Shown piece after piece: positions 1 through 8,213 of a DNA stretch of 64,000 bases; positions within the stretch are counted from its first letter, which is position 1; every line of letters begins with the position of its first letter. The notes beneath the pieces were generated by a model. The model did not search any database. It saw only the letters and a list, made by a program, of their open reading frames with translations, and was not told where the DNA came from. Source of the stretch: JASHPR01 sp963844655 (lineage in GTDB: Bacteria; Actinomycetota; Actinomycetes; Streptosporangiales; Streptosporangiaceae). The position numbers and the translations under genes are program-made. Location: assembly GCA_963844655.1 (NCBI GenBank), contig CAWJPA010000004.1:248001-312000 (forward strand). Reading direction: 5' to 3'.

Positions 1-33
1 CCGCCCGCTCCTTCGAGCCCACCCGCCCAGCCC

Positions 34-1299
34 TTGGCCACCGACCCCATGCCGGTCTCGGCCACCCTGGCCGCGAACGAGGCGATGGCCGCCCGCCGCC
101 GCCGCGGGCAGCCGGTGCTGCCGCTGGCGTTCGGTGAGGCCGGGCTGCCCGCCCCGCCCGCGCTGCGCGAGGCGCTGGCCGCGGCCACCGCGAGCAACGG
201 CTACGGCCCGGTTGCCGGGAGCGACACGCTGCGCTCGGCCGTGGCCGGGTACTGGCAGCGGCGGGGGCTGCCGACCGACCCGGCCTCGGTGGTCTGCGGC
301 CCGGGCAGCAAGCCGCTGCTGTTCGGCCTGCTGCTGGCGGCGGGCGCGGACGTGGCGGTGCCCCGGCCCAGCTGGGTCAGCTACGCGGCGCAGGCCAGCC
401 TGATCGGCGTCCGCCCGCACTTCGTCCCGGCCGCCCCCGGTGAGGGCGGCATCTGCGACCCGGAGGCGCTCGGCGCGGCGGTCCGGGCGGCACGGGCCGC
501 CGGGCGGGAGATCCGGTCGGTGGTCGTCACGCTGCCGGACAACCCGACCGGCCGGCTGCCCCGGCCCGCCACGGTCAAGGCGTTCTGCGCGGTGGCCGCC
601 GAGCTCGACCTGATCATCATCTCCGACGAGATCTACCGCGACCTGGTGCACGACCCCGCCACCCCGGTGCTGAGCCCCGCGGCCGTGGCCCCGGAGCGGA
701 CCGTGGTCACCACGGCGCTGAGCAAGAGCTTCGCGCTGGGCGGCTGGCGCCTCGGCGCGGCCCGCATGCCCGACGGGCCGCTGGGCCGGTGGCTGCGCAG
801 CCAGTTGCTCGGTATCGGCAGTGAGATCTGGTCGGCCCCAGCCGCACCGATACAGCAGGCTGCGGCGGTAGCGTTCAAGGAACCCGACGAGATTGCGGTA
901 CGCATCTCACGCAGCCGCTCCCTGCACGCCGCGGTCTCCCGCGCCGTGGCTGATGCCTGTGCCGCCGCCGGGCTTGATGTCCCGCCGCCGCAGGCGGCGT
1001 TTTACGTCTACCCGGACTTCGAGCCGTGGCGCGCGCACCTGGCCCGGCGCCATGGCGTCACCACCGGCGCCGCCCTGGCCGGGCTGCTGCTGGAGCGGTA
1101 CGGCGCGGGGACCCTGCCCGGCAGCGCGTTCGGCGAGAGCCCGCAGGCGCTGCGGCTGCGGCTGGCCACCGGGTCGCTGTACGGGGACACCGAGGCCGCG
1201 CAGGAGGAGGCGCTGGCCGCGCCGGACCCGCTGGCGCTGCCGTGGATCGCCGGGCACGTCGGCCGGCTGGAAGAGATCCTGGCCGACCTGTCTCCCTGA
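34..1299 (+). CDS. Class I/II PLP-dependent aminotransferase
   Basis: Fold-type I aminotransferase of about 420 residues, predicted to move an amino group between an amino acid and a 2-oxo acid in the cytosol. The PLP lysine is about K231 in the motif ALSKSFALGGWR. The cofactor-ring contacts are also present: PDNPTG (N about 170) and SDEIY (D about 198, Y about 201). The frame is open to the left edge, so the TTG at 34 is only the first usable start; ATG at 49 is an alternative, and the true start may lie outside the window. The substrate cannot be read from the sequence. The next genes on this strand are a two-component pair with no clear functional link. Confidence 0.85.
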   Translation: MATDPMPVSATLAANEAMAARRRRGQPVLPLAFGEAGLPAPPALREALAAATASNGYGPVAGSDTLRSAVAGYWQRRGLPTDPASVVCGPGSKPLLFGLLLAAGADVAVPRPSWVSYAAQASLIGVRPHFVPAAPGEGGICDPEALGAAVRAARAAGREIRSVVVTLPDNPTGRLPRPATVKAFCAVAAELDLIIISDEIYRDLVHDPATPVLSPAAVAPERTVVTTALSKSFALGGWRLGAARMPDGPLGRWLRSQLLGIGSEIWSAPAAPIQQAAAVAFKEPDEIAVRISRSRSLHAAVSRAVADACAAAGLDVPPPQAAFYVYPDFEPWRAHLARRHGVTTGAALAGLLLERYGAGTLPGSAFGESPQALRLRLATGSLYGDTEAAQEEALAAPDPLALPWIAGHVGRLEEILADLSP

Positions 1300-1445
1300 C
1301 CAGGGGCCTCCCGGACCACACCTCCCTGCGGTAGGGATTTACCTACCGCAGGAGTGGGCGCCGGCCCATGGCGTGGCCTGCGCCGTCTCCGCCACCATGG
1401 AGGGCAATCGGCGGCCAGCCGACCGTGGCACGGCAGGAGCCCGGC

Positions 1446-3002
1446 ATGGTGAAGTGGACGATCCTCATCGCGGCGTACACCGCGGGATGCATCTGGCTCA
1501 GCATGCGCCGGATGGAGGCCTCAGGCACGGGGCCGAAGACCCCGCGGGGGCGTCTTCGGGAACTGGGCTGGGGTCTCGCCCTGCTGGCCCTGACCATCAG
1601 CCTGTTCGGGCTGAACGGGGTGAATCACTGGCCCACCCTGATCGCGATGCTGATCGCCGGGCTGGTGCTGGTGTTCCTGCCCAGGCAGGCCGCATGGATG
1701 GTGGCGGTCATGCTGATCGTGCTCGGGCTGTACGGGTTCCTGCTGGTCCGGGCCTACCAGCGCGGCTACAACTTCCAGACGCTGTACGGCCTGGTGCTGG
1801 CGGGCGCGGGCTCATACCGGACCGAGTTCCTGCTGCCGCAGGTCTACGTGTTCCTGGTCCTCGGCCTGTGGCTGCTCTGGCGGACGGTCGGCCGGCACTC
1901 CCGGCTGGTCAGGCTGCTGCTCGGGCCCCGGCTCTGGTGGCGCCTGCTGCTGCTCCCCGTGGCCGCGGTGGCCATCGAGCTGGTCGGCCCGCACTACGGG
2001 TTCAGCCCGGGCGGGTGGTCTGTCCTGGCCAACCTGGCCGTGCTGGCCGTGGTGCCCCTCATCGTGTGGCGGTTCCCGGCCGGGGCGGCGGACCTGGCGA
2101 CGGTCGGCCTGATCGCCCTGGGGCTCTACGGGGTCGCGCTCGCCTTCTACTGGCCCTCTGCGCCGCTCGTCACCTATTACGACTCGCTGAGATTCGGCGC
2201 GGTGCTGGTCGACAGCACAACCTGGGCCGCCGCGGCCGGCCTCGAGGGCGGCCTGATGCTGGCCTTCGGGCTGTGGCTGGTGCCCCGCACGGTCATCCCG
2301 CACGCGCGGGTCCTGATGCGGCCCGAACCCGACGCCGGCCTGGCCGGGCGGGTGGAGCAGCTGACCCAGACCCGGGCCGACGCGGTGGACAGCGCCGCGG
2401 CCGAGCTGCGGCGGGTGGAGCGGGACCTGCACGACGGGGCGCAGGCCCGGCTGGTCGCCCTGGGCATGAGCCTGCGGGCCGCCGAGCACCTGATCCCGAC
2501 CAGCCCGCAGGCCGCGGTCGCGCTGGTGGCCGAGGCCAGGGAAGCCTCGTCCAGGGCTCTCACCGAGCTGCGCGACCTGGTCCGCGGCATCTACCCGCCG
2601 GTGCTGGCCGACCGCGGCCTGGGCGACGCGGTCCGGGCGCTGGCCCTGGACACGCCGCTGCGCACCGAGACCGACATCGACCTGCCCGGACGGCTCGACG
2701 CGCCGGTCGAGTCCGCGTGCTACTTCGCGATCGCCGAGGCGCTCACCAACGCGTGCAAGCACTCCGGCGCCCGCCAGGCCCAGGTCCGGATCCAGCACGC
2801 CCGCGGCATGCTGCGCGTCGAGGTCACCGACGACGGCTGCGGCGGCGCCGACCCGGCCCGGGGCACCGGCCTGGCCGGGATCGAGCGGCGGCTGGGTACA
2901 TTCGACGGCATCCTGGCCGTGAGCAGCCCGCCCAGCGGGCCGACCATGATCGTCATGGAGGTACCGTGCGCGCTGTCCTCGCCGAGGACCTCTTCCTCCT
3001 GA
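1446..3002 (+). CDS. Membrane sensor histidine kinase, NarL/DesK-type (HisKA_3)
   Basis: Sensor kinase of about 518 residues. The N-terminal 300 residues hold many hydrophobic segments and no recognised extracellular sensor domain. A short coiled stretch leads to the dimerisation helix ERDLHDGAQARLVALG, with the phosphorylated His about 329. A HATPase_c domain follows, with an N box (NACKHSG, about 435) and a G box (DDGCGG, about 463). The start at ATG 1446 is chosen because GGAG lies about 8 bases upstream; the open frame begins earlier at 1368 but lacks such a site. The gene overlaps the response regulator by 37 bases, so the two are one transcriptional unit. The signal is unknown. Confidence 0.88.
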   Translation: MVKWTILIAAYTAGCIWLSMRRMEASGTGPKTPRGRLRELGWGLALLALTISLFGLNGVNHWPTLIAMLIAGLVLVFLPRQAAWMVAVMLIVLGLYGFLLVRAYQRGYNFQTLYGLVLAGAGSYRTEFLLPQVYVFLVLGLWLLWRTVGRHSRLVRLLLGPRLWWRLLLLPVAAVAIELVGPHYGFSPGGWSVLANLAVLAVVPLIVWRFPAGAADLATVGLIALGLYGVALAFYWPSAPLVTYYDSLRFGAVLVDSTTWAAAAGLEGGLMLAFGLWLVPRTVIPHARVLMRPEPDAGLAGRVEQLTQTRADAVDSAAAELRRVERDLHDGAQARLVALGMSLRAAEHLIPTSPQAAVALVAEAREASSRALTELRDLVRGIYPPVLADRGLGDAVRALALDTPLRTETDIDLPGRLDAPVESACYFAIAEALTNACKHSGARQAQVRIQHARGMLRVEVTDDGCGGADPARGTGLAGIERRLGTFDGILAVSSPPSGPTMIVMEVPCALSSPRTSSS

Positions 3003-3610
3003 GAGACGGGCTTGTCCGGCTGCTCGAGGCGCACGACTTCGAGATCGCGGCTGCGGTCGAGGACGCGCCCGCCCTGCTGCAGGCCCTGCTCGAGCACCGG
3101 CCCGACGTCGCGATCGTCGACGTCCGGCTGCCGCCGACGTTCACCGACGACGGCCTGCGCGCCGCGCTCGAGGCCCGGCGCCAGGTCCCCGGCCTGCCGG
3201 TGCTGGTGCTGTCCCAGTACGTGGAGCAGCTCTACGCCCGCGAGCTCCTGGCCGGCCAGGAAGGCGCCGTCGGGTACCTGCTCAAGGACCGCGTGTTCAA
3301 CGACGACCAGTTCATCGACGCGATCCGCACCGTGGCGGGCGGCGGCACGGTGATGGATCCCGAGGTGGTCGCCAAGCTGCTGGGCCGCCGGTCCCGGGAC
3401 GAGCCGATCACGCGGCTGACCGCCCGGGAGCGCGAGGTGCTGGAGCTGATGGCCGAGGGCCGCTCGAACAGCGCGATCGCGCAGCGGCTGTTCATCACCG
3501 AGAAAGCGGTCGGCAAGCACAGCACGAGCATCTTCGCCAAGCTGGACCTGGCGCCGTCCGCCGATGACAACCGCCGGGTGCTCGCCGTGCTGGCGTTCCT
3601 GAACTCCTGA
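2966..3610 (+). CDS. LuxR/NarL-family response regulator
   Basis: Response regulator of 214 residues and partner of the overlapping kinase. The receiver domain has the acidic pair E7/D8, the phospho-acceptor D52 in VAIVDVRLPP, and a conserved Lys in YLLKDRV. A LuxR-type helix-turn-helix occupies roughly residues 150-205 (LTAREREVLELMAEGRSN). The start is GTG 2966 with GGAGG just upstream, inside the end of the kinase gene. The same frame stays open back through the whole kinase gene, which is a GC-rich shadow and not coding. Target promoters cannot be told from the window. Confidence 0.9.
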   Translation: MRAVLAEDLFLLRDGLVRLLEAHDFEIAAAVEDAPALLQALLEHRPDVAIVDVRLPPTFTDDGLRAALEARRQVPGLPVLVLSQYVEQLYARELLAGQEGAVGYLLKDRVFNDDQFIDAIRTVAGGGTVMDPEVVAKLLGRRSRDEPITRLTAREREVLELMAEGRSNSAIAQRLFITEKAVGKHSTSIFAKLDLAPSADDNRRVLAVLAFLNS

Positions 3611-3960
3611 GTCCCCCTGAAGCACCTGATACCGGCCGGAACTCCTGATACCGGCCCATTGCTCAGAAGCCCGGCAGAATCCCAAGGTGGCCAGTGACTC
3701 TCCCGGCCGGCCGGCGTAGCGTTAAACCGGACCCGGGGGCGATGTCTTCCGAAGAGCCGGACACAGAGGGCGCAAGCCGGCCACCCTTGCTGGGCCAGGC
3801 CCAGACGCTGAGGTTCCCTCCTCGACCCTCCCGGGTCCGCCAATTTCCGCAGACTGCCAGATCGTGCGCATCCGAGTCGGGTGGATTGCGCGCCCACCGC
3901 GATATCCATAGACGAGGTATTTGGCAGCTGATCCGCCCGGCTATGGCGCGCATGAGCTGG
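3611..3960. other. Non-coding stretch between convergent genes
   Basis: No convincing gene is seen in these 350 bases; the open frames have unbiased codons and no family resemblance. A 13-base direct repeat (CCTGATACCGGCC) occurs at 3625-3637 and 3644-3656, directly after the response regulator stop. No U-tailed terminator hairpin is obvious. Confidence 0.5.
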
Positions 3961-4377
3961 CTAGCCGTTCGGCCGCAGGTCATTTGTCCGGGCGGCCTGT
4001 AGGAGCTCGCGCAGTTCCGGAGCGGTGTCGGCGGTTAGAACCACGGTCGGGTCGTTGTTCCGGCTGGCACTCCAGACGCCGTCACACAGCCCGATGACGT
4101 AGGCGCCCTGCCACTGGCACCGCAGCTGGAACAGGGCCGTGGCATCCTCGCCGGTTACCGGGATTCCCCGCCGGGCCAGCGCCAGCCCGTTGCCGGGGCG
4201 GGCCGGGCGGGAGGCGATTAACTCCTGGCAGATGGCGGTCAGCTCGTCCAGGAGCGGTTGGAGCCGCTCGGGCGGGATGTGCTCGCGCATGTGCGGTAAC
4301 CCGTGGAAGGTGTGCAGCGGCCCGTCGGGTGTGTCGACCGTGTAGGTGACAGCGATGCGGCTGATCTTTCCCGGCAT
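3961..4377 (-). CDS. Hypothetical protein (138 aa)
   Basis: Small, probably cytosolic protein without signal peptide or membrane segment. It was not recognised as a member of a named family. ATG at 4377 is preceded by GGGAGG about 6 bases upstream, and codon use is typical of the surrounding genome, so it is likely real. It contains two Cys residues in the middle part (LRCQWQGAYVIGLCDGVW). It is transcribed divergently from a small GntR-type regulator, with an inverted repeat in the 149-base gap between them, so it is a plausible target of that regulator. This is inferred from layout only. Confidence 0.6.
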   Translation of the reverse strand: MPGKISRIAVTYTVDTPDGPLHTFHGLPHMREHIPPERLQPLLDELTAICQELIASRPARPGNGLALARRGIPVTGEDATALFQLRCQWQGAYVIGLCDGVWSASRNNDPTVVLTADTAPELRELLQAARTNDLRPNG

Positions 4378-4464
4378 GAGGCCTCCCGAGCGTTGGCAGG
4401 ATGGGACCAGTGCAGTCCGGCTTATCTGCGCTCGTCTTCATAAGTGTATAGCGGCATAGCGCAC

Positions 4465-4517
4465 TATAGAGCGGTAGGCCGCGTCTCTAACATTTATGCT
4501 GCTCATCACCGCTCTAT
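4465..4517. promoter_or_regulatory. Inverted repeat in GntR divergent promoter (candidate operator)
   Basis: The arms TATAGAGCGGT (4465-4475) and ACCGCTCTAT (4508-4517) are inverted copies separated by 32 bases, in an unusually AT-rich gap between divergent genes. A related half, TATAGCGGCATA, lies at 4447-4458. The right arm ends 9 bases before the GntR start codon, which would suit autorepression. Confidence 0.5.
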
Positions 4518-4526
4518 GGTGATCAC

Positions 4527-4778
4527 ATGGCCAGCGTTCCGCCGTTCGATCCGGCTCACGGCGAACCGGCCTACGTCTACACGCGCATGGCCGATCACCT
4601 CGAGGCGAGGATCAAGGCCGGCGACCTGACCCCGGGCGCGCGGCTGCCCGGTGAGCGTGATCTGGCCGCCGAATACGGTGTCGCCGTAGGCACGGCGCGA
4701 CGCGCCGTAGAGGAGTTGAGGCAGCGCGGGCTGGCGGTGACCCTTCCGGCCAAGGGCACGTACATCAAGAGCCGGTAA
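4527..4778 (+). CDS. Short GntR-family winged-helix regulator
   Basis: An 83-residue protein consisting only of the GntR-type winged helix-turn-helix (YTRMADHLEARIKAGDLTPG, then LPGERDLAAEYGVAVGTARR, then a wing GLAVTLPAKGTYI). There is no C-terminal effector domain, unlike FadR, HutC or MocR members, so any ligand response would need a partner or be absent. Such DNA-binding-only GntR proteins are common in actinomycetes. ATG 4527 follows an AT-rich promoter with an inverted repeat overlapping it. Likely target: itself and the divergent hypothetical gene. Confidence 0.85.
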   Translation: MASVPPFDPAHGEPAYVYTRMADHLEARIKAGDLTPGARLPGERDLAAEYGVAVGTARRAVEELRQRGLAVTLPAKGTYIKSR

Positions 4779-4841
4779 ATGACCCGGGGCTACTAGCGCG
4801 TACTCTCGACCAGCGCTTCGCGCGTGTGTTCTAATCTCCTG

Positions 4842-5075
4842 ATGGACGTGCGGCGGCCACGCTGGTGGGTCTATCCGATCGAGTGCGCGAACGGCCATGA
4901 CTGGGGGCCGGGACGGGTTCTCGTGTCGTGGCTGCCGTGCCAGTGCGGCCCGGCCCGCGCCGCGCAGCCGCAGGGCAGCGGTCACCGGGTGATCGCCTGC
5001 CGGATCCCGGGCTGCGGGTCGGTGTTCTACGAGCCGCCTCACGATCCTGTGACGGCGCCGCCGTCCGGTGCGTAA
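4842..5075 (+). CDS. Small zinc-ribbon-like protein
   Basis: A 77-residue protein with several Cys and His positions: IECANGHDWGPG, SWLPCQCGPA, and ACRIPGCGSVFYEPPH. This spacing suggests a structural zinc site. Proteins of this shape (CxNGHxWGPGRV followed by a CxC and a terminal CR..GC) recur in actinomycetes without assigned function. ATG 4842 is preferred by the family-like start; an in-frame GTG at 4824 is also possible, and neither has a strong ribosome binding site. It lies between the GntR gene and the CDF-like gene on the same strand. Confidence 0.55.
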   Translation: MDVRRPRWWVYPIECANGHDWGPGRVLVSWLPCQCGPARAAQPQGSGHRVIACRIPGCGSVFYEPPHDPVTAPPSGA

Positions 5076-5115
5076 GGGCTCGTAGCCGCCCGACGCGGAC
5101 TGTCAGACTGGCCCG

Positions 5116-5703
5116 GTGGTCCCTGCGGCGAGCCCGGCGCGAGACGTCCTGCTGCGCCGGGGCTTTGCCCTGGAGTACACGACCCTGGCCTGGAACGTCG
5201 CCGGGATCGTCGTGCTCACGATCGCGGCGGTGTCCGCCCGGTCGGTGGCCCTGGCCGGGTTCGGCCTGGACTCGCTGATCGAGATCGGGGCGTCCGCGGT
5301 GGTGATCTGGGAGCTGTCGGGCACCGGGGAAGAACGGCAGCGCCTCGGCTTGCGGCTGATCGGGTACGCGTTCGCGGCCCTGGCCGTCTATCTTCTGGTG
5401 CAGTCCACGGTGGTGCTGGTGACCGGATTTCACCCGCGGCATTCGGTGCTGGGCATCGCCTGGACCGCGGTGACCGCGGTAGCGATGTTCGCGCTGGCGT
5501 GGGGCAAGGCCAGGACCGGCCGGGCGCTGGACAATCCCGTGCTGCGGACCGAGGGCCGGGTCACGCTGATCGACGGGATTCTGGCCGTCGCCGTGCTGCT
5601 GGGCCTGGTCCTGAACGCCGCGCTGGGCTGGTGGTGGGCGGACCCCGCCGCCGGTTATGTGCTCGTCTGCTACGCCGGCCGCGAGGTCCGGGAGATCTTC
5701 TAA
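5116..5703 (+). CDS. Cation-diffusion-facilitator-like membrane protein without cytosolic domain
   Basis: A 195-residue integral membrane protein with about five to six hydrophobic helices. The order resembles the transmembrane part of CDF metal transporters: an acidic pair in helix 2 (GFGLDSLIE, D52/E56) and a second acidic site in helix 5 (VTLIDGILAV, D153). It stops about 100 residues short of a usual CDF protein, just after the last helix (CYAGREVREIF), so the cytosolic metal-sensing domain is missing. Some CDF-like proteins naturally lack it; truncation is the other option. The start is GTG 5116. Metal specificity is not readable. Confidence 0.65.
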   Translation: MVPAASPARDVLLRRGFALEYTTLAWNVAGIVVLTIAAVSARSVALAGFGLDSLIEIGASAVVIWELSGTGEERQRLGLRLIGYAFAALAVYLLVQSTVVLVTGFHPRHSVLGIAWTAVTAVAMFALAWGKARTGRALDNPVLRTEGRVTLIDGILAVAVLLGLVLNAALGWWWADPAAGYVLVCYAGREVREIF

Positions 5704-5903
5704 TCACTTCACTGGACGACGGCGAGTCAGCACTACCGGTCTGGGTTCCCGGGTTTACCGATGTAACGGGGCTGCCCGCAGTCTTGACGGTCGCCGTAAT
5801 CAGGATGATTATCGGCTTCGGTGCGCCATTTGGGGCCACGCCCTTGGTCGGGCGAATGATGCACCGTGTTCCCCGTTGTGACTGACCAAGGGAGGTCTAT
5901 GTC

Positions 5904-7658
5904 ATGAAGCGTGTCTCGCTCATCGCCGCACTCGGTGCCGTGTGCTACTTAAGCATCTTTCCGGTGACGGCAGCCATGGCGGCCCCGGCAGCTACTTCGG
6001 CTGCTGCGACTTACCAGGGCGCGCCTGGTTCGGCGGCGCGCCTGACGCAGGCCGCGACCGTGTCCAGCTTCCCGAAGGTCAGTTCGGCCTTCCAGAATCA
6101 GGGGCCGCAAGCGTTTACCCCCTTCCGGTCTCCCGGCGGCAACGATCCCGCGGCCGCCAGCGCGGCCGCGCAGGCTCCGTCGATGAGCGCCAACGCTTCG
6201 GTCAGCGCCACCGTGAACCCGGCCTCCAGCAGCGCGGGCTCCGGAGGACGGGTGACCCACAACTTCAACGGGCTGAGTGACCTGGACTCTGACAACCTCA
6301 ACGGCTTCGCGATCACCCCGCCCGACCAGGGCCTGTGCGTGGGACGCGACAACACCCTCAGCGGCCACCCGAACGCCGTCTGGGAACCGATCAACCTCGC
6401 GGCCCGGGAGACGACCGCGAACGGCACGGCCCTTCGCCCCGACGTCAACCTCGCCACCCTGTTCCAGGACCCCTATGCCGAGGGTGACGTGCGCTGCCTG
6501 TATGACCCGGGCACGCAGAGCTTCTACTTCACCGAGATCGGCTTCCCGGTCGCCACCGGCCCGGCATCCGACGACAACAACACCACCGCCGACGTGGTCG
6601 TGATGAACGCGCGCGGTGCCGCGGCGTACCAGTTCGACACCTCGCTGGGCGGCCCGGCCGCCGGGGACTGCTTCGGTGACCAGCCGAAGACCGGGTTCGA
6701 CAACAACGCCCTGGTCATCTCGACGGACGAGTACTGCGGCCCCACGGAATCCAACTATGAGGGCGCGATCGTGCTGGCGATCTCCAAGTCCCAGCTCGTG
6801 CACGAGGCCGCCACCGTCAGCGACTCGGTGCTCGGGCCGGTGTCGCTGCAGGGCAACCCGGTGGTCGGGCTCGATCCTGCGATCAACACCGGCGGCGGCA
6901 AGAGCTACTTCGTGAACTCGGTGCCGTTCCTGGCCAACGGCGACAACAACCCGGTCGGTACCACCCTGGGCGTCTGGACCCTGCGCAACGACGCCTCGGT
7001 GACCACCGGCCACGGGTCGGCGGTCCTGTCCGGCACTGCCATCGCGAGCCAGCCGTACGCGTTCCCTGTGCCCGCCACCAGCACCGGTGACGGCTCGACC
7101 ACCACCGTGAACGGCACAGTGGTCACCTCGGAGGCGGCGCTTAACCCCGACGACAGCCGGATGAGCGGCCCGGTCGAGGTCACCCGGGGCCCCCGAGGGG
7201 TGCAGCTGACGACGGCACTCGACGCCGCGGTGACGGTGAAGGGCACCACCACCGACGCCGCCGCCTGGTTCACGGTCAGCCCGGCCTTCAAGCGGGTCGC
7301 GAGCCAGGGATACGTCGTGGCTAAGGGCGCGAACCTGCTGTACCCGGCCATCCAGCCGCAGCGGTTCGGGCCCTCGGAGATGGTGTTCACCATCACCAGC
7401 GCCACGATCAACCCGAGCGCCGCCTTTGCCACGGTGGGCTCGGGCAAGATCACGACGGTGGCCGACGGGGCCGGCCCGCACGTCAGCTTCTCCGACGCGC
7501 CCCCGTTCAACGAGCCGCGGTGGGGTGACTACTCGTTCGTCGCCCCCGATCCCAGCGGCACCGGCATCTGGCTGGCCACCGAGTACATCCCGCCGACGGC
7601 CAACCAGGACCCGCTGGACAACTGGGGCACCTACGTGTTCGAGGTGCCCGGCCACTAA
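5904..7658 (+). CDS. Secreted protein of unknown function (584 aa)
   Basis: A Sec signal peptide is clear (MKRVSLIAALGAV...TAAMAAP, cleavage around residue 27). A low-complexity Ala/Ser stretch to about residue 115 follows, then a compact domain rich in Gly, Asp and aromatic residues with short repeated beta-like blocks (FNGLSDLDSDN, PPDQGLCVGRD, WGDYSFVAPDPSG). Two to four Cys could form disulfides outside the cell. The look is that of a beta-propeller, but no catalytic motif was recognised. ATG 5904 has GGGAGG upstream. A strong terminator follows, so it is probably monocistronic. Confidence 0.75.
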   Translation: MKRVSLIAALGAVCYLSIFPVTAAMAAPAATSAAATYQGAPGSAARLTQAATVSSFPKVSSAFQNQGPQAFTPFRSPGGNDPAAASAAAQAPSMSANASVSATVNPASSSAGSGGRVTHNFNGLSDLDSDNLNGFAITPPDQGLCVGRDNTLSGHPNAVWEPINLAARETTANGTALRPDVNLATLFQDPYAEGDVRCLYDPGTQSFYFTEIGFPVATGPASDDNNTTADVVVMNARGAAAYQFDTSLGGPAAGDCFGDQPKTGFDNNALVISTDEYCGPTESNYEGAIVLAISKSQLVHEAATVSDSVLGPVSLQGNPVVGLDPAINTGGGKSYFVNSVPFLANGDNNPVGTTLGVWTLRNDASVTTGHGSAVLSGTAIASQPYAFPVPATSTGDGSTTTVNGTVVTSEAALNPDDSRMSGPVEVTRGPRGVQLTTALDAAVTVKGTTTDAAAWFTVSPAFKRVASQGYVVAKGANLLYPAIQPQRFGPSEMVFTITSATINPSAAFATVGSGKITTVADGAGPHVSFSDAPPFNEPRWGDYSFVAPDPSGTGIWLATEYIPPTANQDPLDNWGTYVFEVPGH

Positions 7659-7691
7659 AGGAGGCCTGAGCAGCAGCTAACGAAATGGCGT

Positions 7692-7729
7692 CACGGGCCC
7701 CAGGCCGCGGGATCGGCCTGGGGCCCGTG
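7692..7729 (+). terminator. Strong hairpin terminator
   Basis: A perfect 15-base stem (7692-7706 with 7715-7729, CACGGGCCCCAGGCC and its complement) with an 8-base loop, 33 bases after the secreted-protein stop. There is no T-run, which is common for actinomycete terminators. Confidence 0.8.
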
Positions 7730-7808
7730 GCGTTCAGACCACTAAGCCCGCGGCTGGACCGAGTCCGTCGCGCTGGCCACGGCCTACCTCATCGCGGTGC
7801 AGGACACG

Positions 7809-7919
7809 TCACGCGATCAGGGCGAGAGCAACCACGAGTAACGCCAAGACGACAAGCACTATGAGGCAGCCACAGCCGGCGCAGCCAGCACCCCAGTTGG
7901 CCGATTCGTCGTCATGCAT
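7809..7919 (-). CDS. Cys/Gly-motif membrane microprotein (36 aa)
   Basis: Translation of the minus strand from ATG 7919 to TGA 7809 gives 36 residues: an acidic head (MHDDESANWG), a Cys/Gly knot (AGCAGCGC), and one hydrophobic helix of about 18 residues (LIVLVVLALLVVALALIA) ending directly at the stop. A purine-rich AAGGGGG lies about 8-9 bases upstream of the start. A single-pass microprotein is the likely product. The clustered cysteines next to the membrane could bind metal, form disulfides or be lipidated. No family was recognised. Confidence 0.55.
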   Translation of the reverse strand: MHDDESANWGAGCAGCGCLIVLVVLALLVVALALIA

Positions 7920-8143
7920 CCGCTCAGCCCCCTTCCTGCGCCTCAGGAGCGTCGCGCAACGGCCAGATGATCATGTTTCTGGCGAGCGGCTCTCTTAGGT
8001 ATTCGGGAGCGCAGGTCTTACGGATGCAGGCGCGTGCAGCGGCGGGAAGACGGGCCTGCGGCAGCACGCCGTTGCCGTGGGGTCGTGCCCCGGTAAATAC
8101 GACCACTCGGCGCTGGCCAGCCTAACCGGCGACCGGTCCGGTG

Positions 8144-8180
8144 AACTGGTCCAATTTATGACATAAAACTGGGTCCAATC
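8144..8180 (+). promoter_or_regulatory. Direct repeats upstream of MocR gene
   Basis: AACTGGTCCAATT (8144-8156) and AACTGGGTCCAATC (8167-8180) are near-identical and about two helical turns apart, 34 bases before the GTG of the MocR-type gene. MocR/PdxR proteins commonly bind paired direct repeats, so this is a candidate autoregulatory site. Confidence 0.55.
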
Positions 8181-8213
8181 GGCCCATCCTGCGGAGTGCT
8201 GTAGCTTCTGGAC

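Noticed and set aside
893..3610. 905-residue frame covering kinase and regulator
   Set aside because: Only the last 214 residues look like a protein; the rest is a high-GC shadow of the aminotransferase and kinase genes.
3780..3860. tRNA-like sequence ending GGGTCCGCCA
   Set aside because: No cloverleaf can be drawn; no T-arm consensus GGTTCRA and no acceptor stem pairing.
3694..4002. 102-residue plus-strand frame in the gap after the response regulator
   Set aside because: Low-complexity Arg/Pro composition and no ribosome binding site; it overlaps the end of a better-supported minus-strand gene.
5949..7655. 568-residue minus-strand frame opposite the secreted protein
   Set aside because: Arg/Gly/Val-rich antisense shadow without start site or motif; the plus strand has signal peptide and ribosome binding site.
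7924..8106. 60-residue minus-strand frame upstream of the microprotein
   Set aside because: No ribosome binding site, unusual composition, and it spans the MocR promoter side; not supported.
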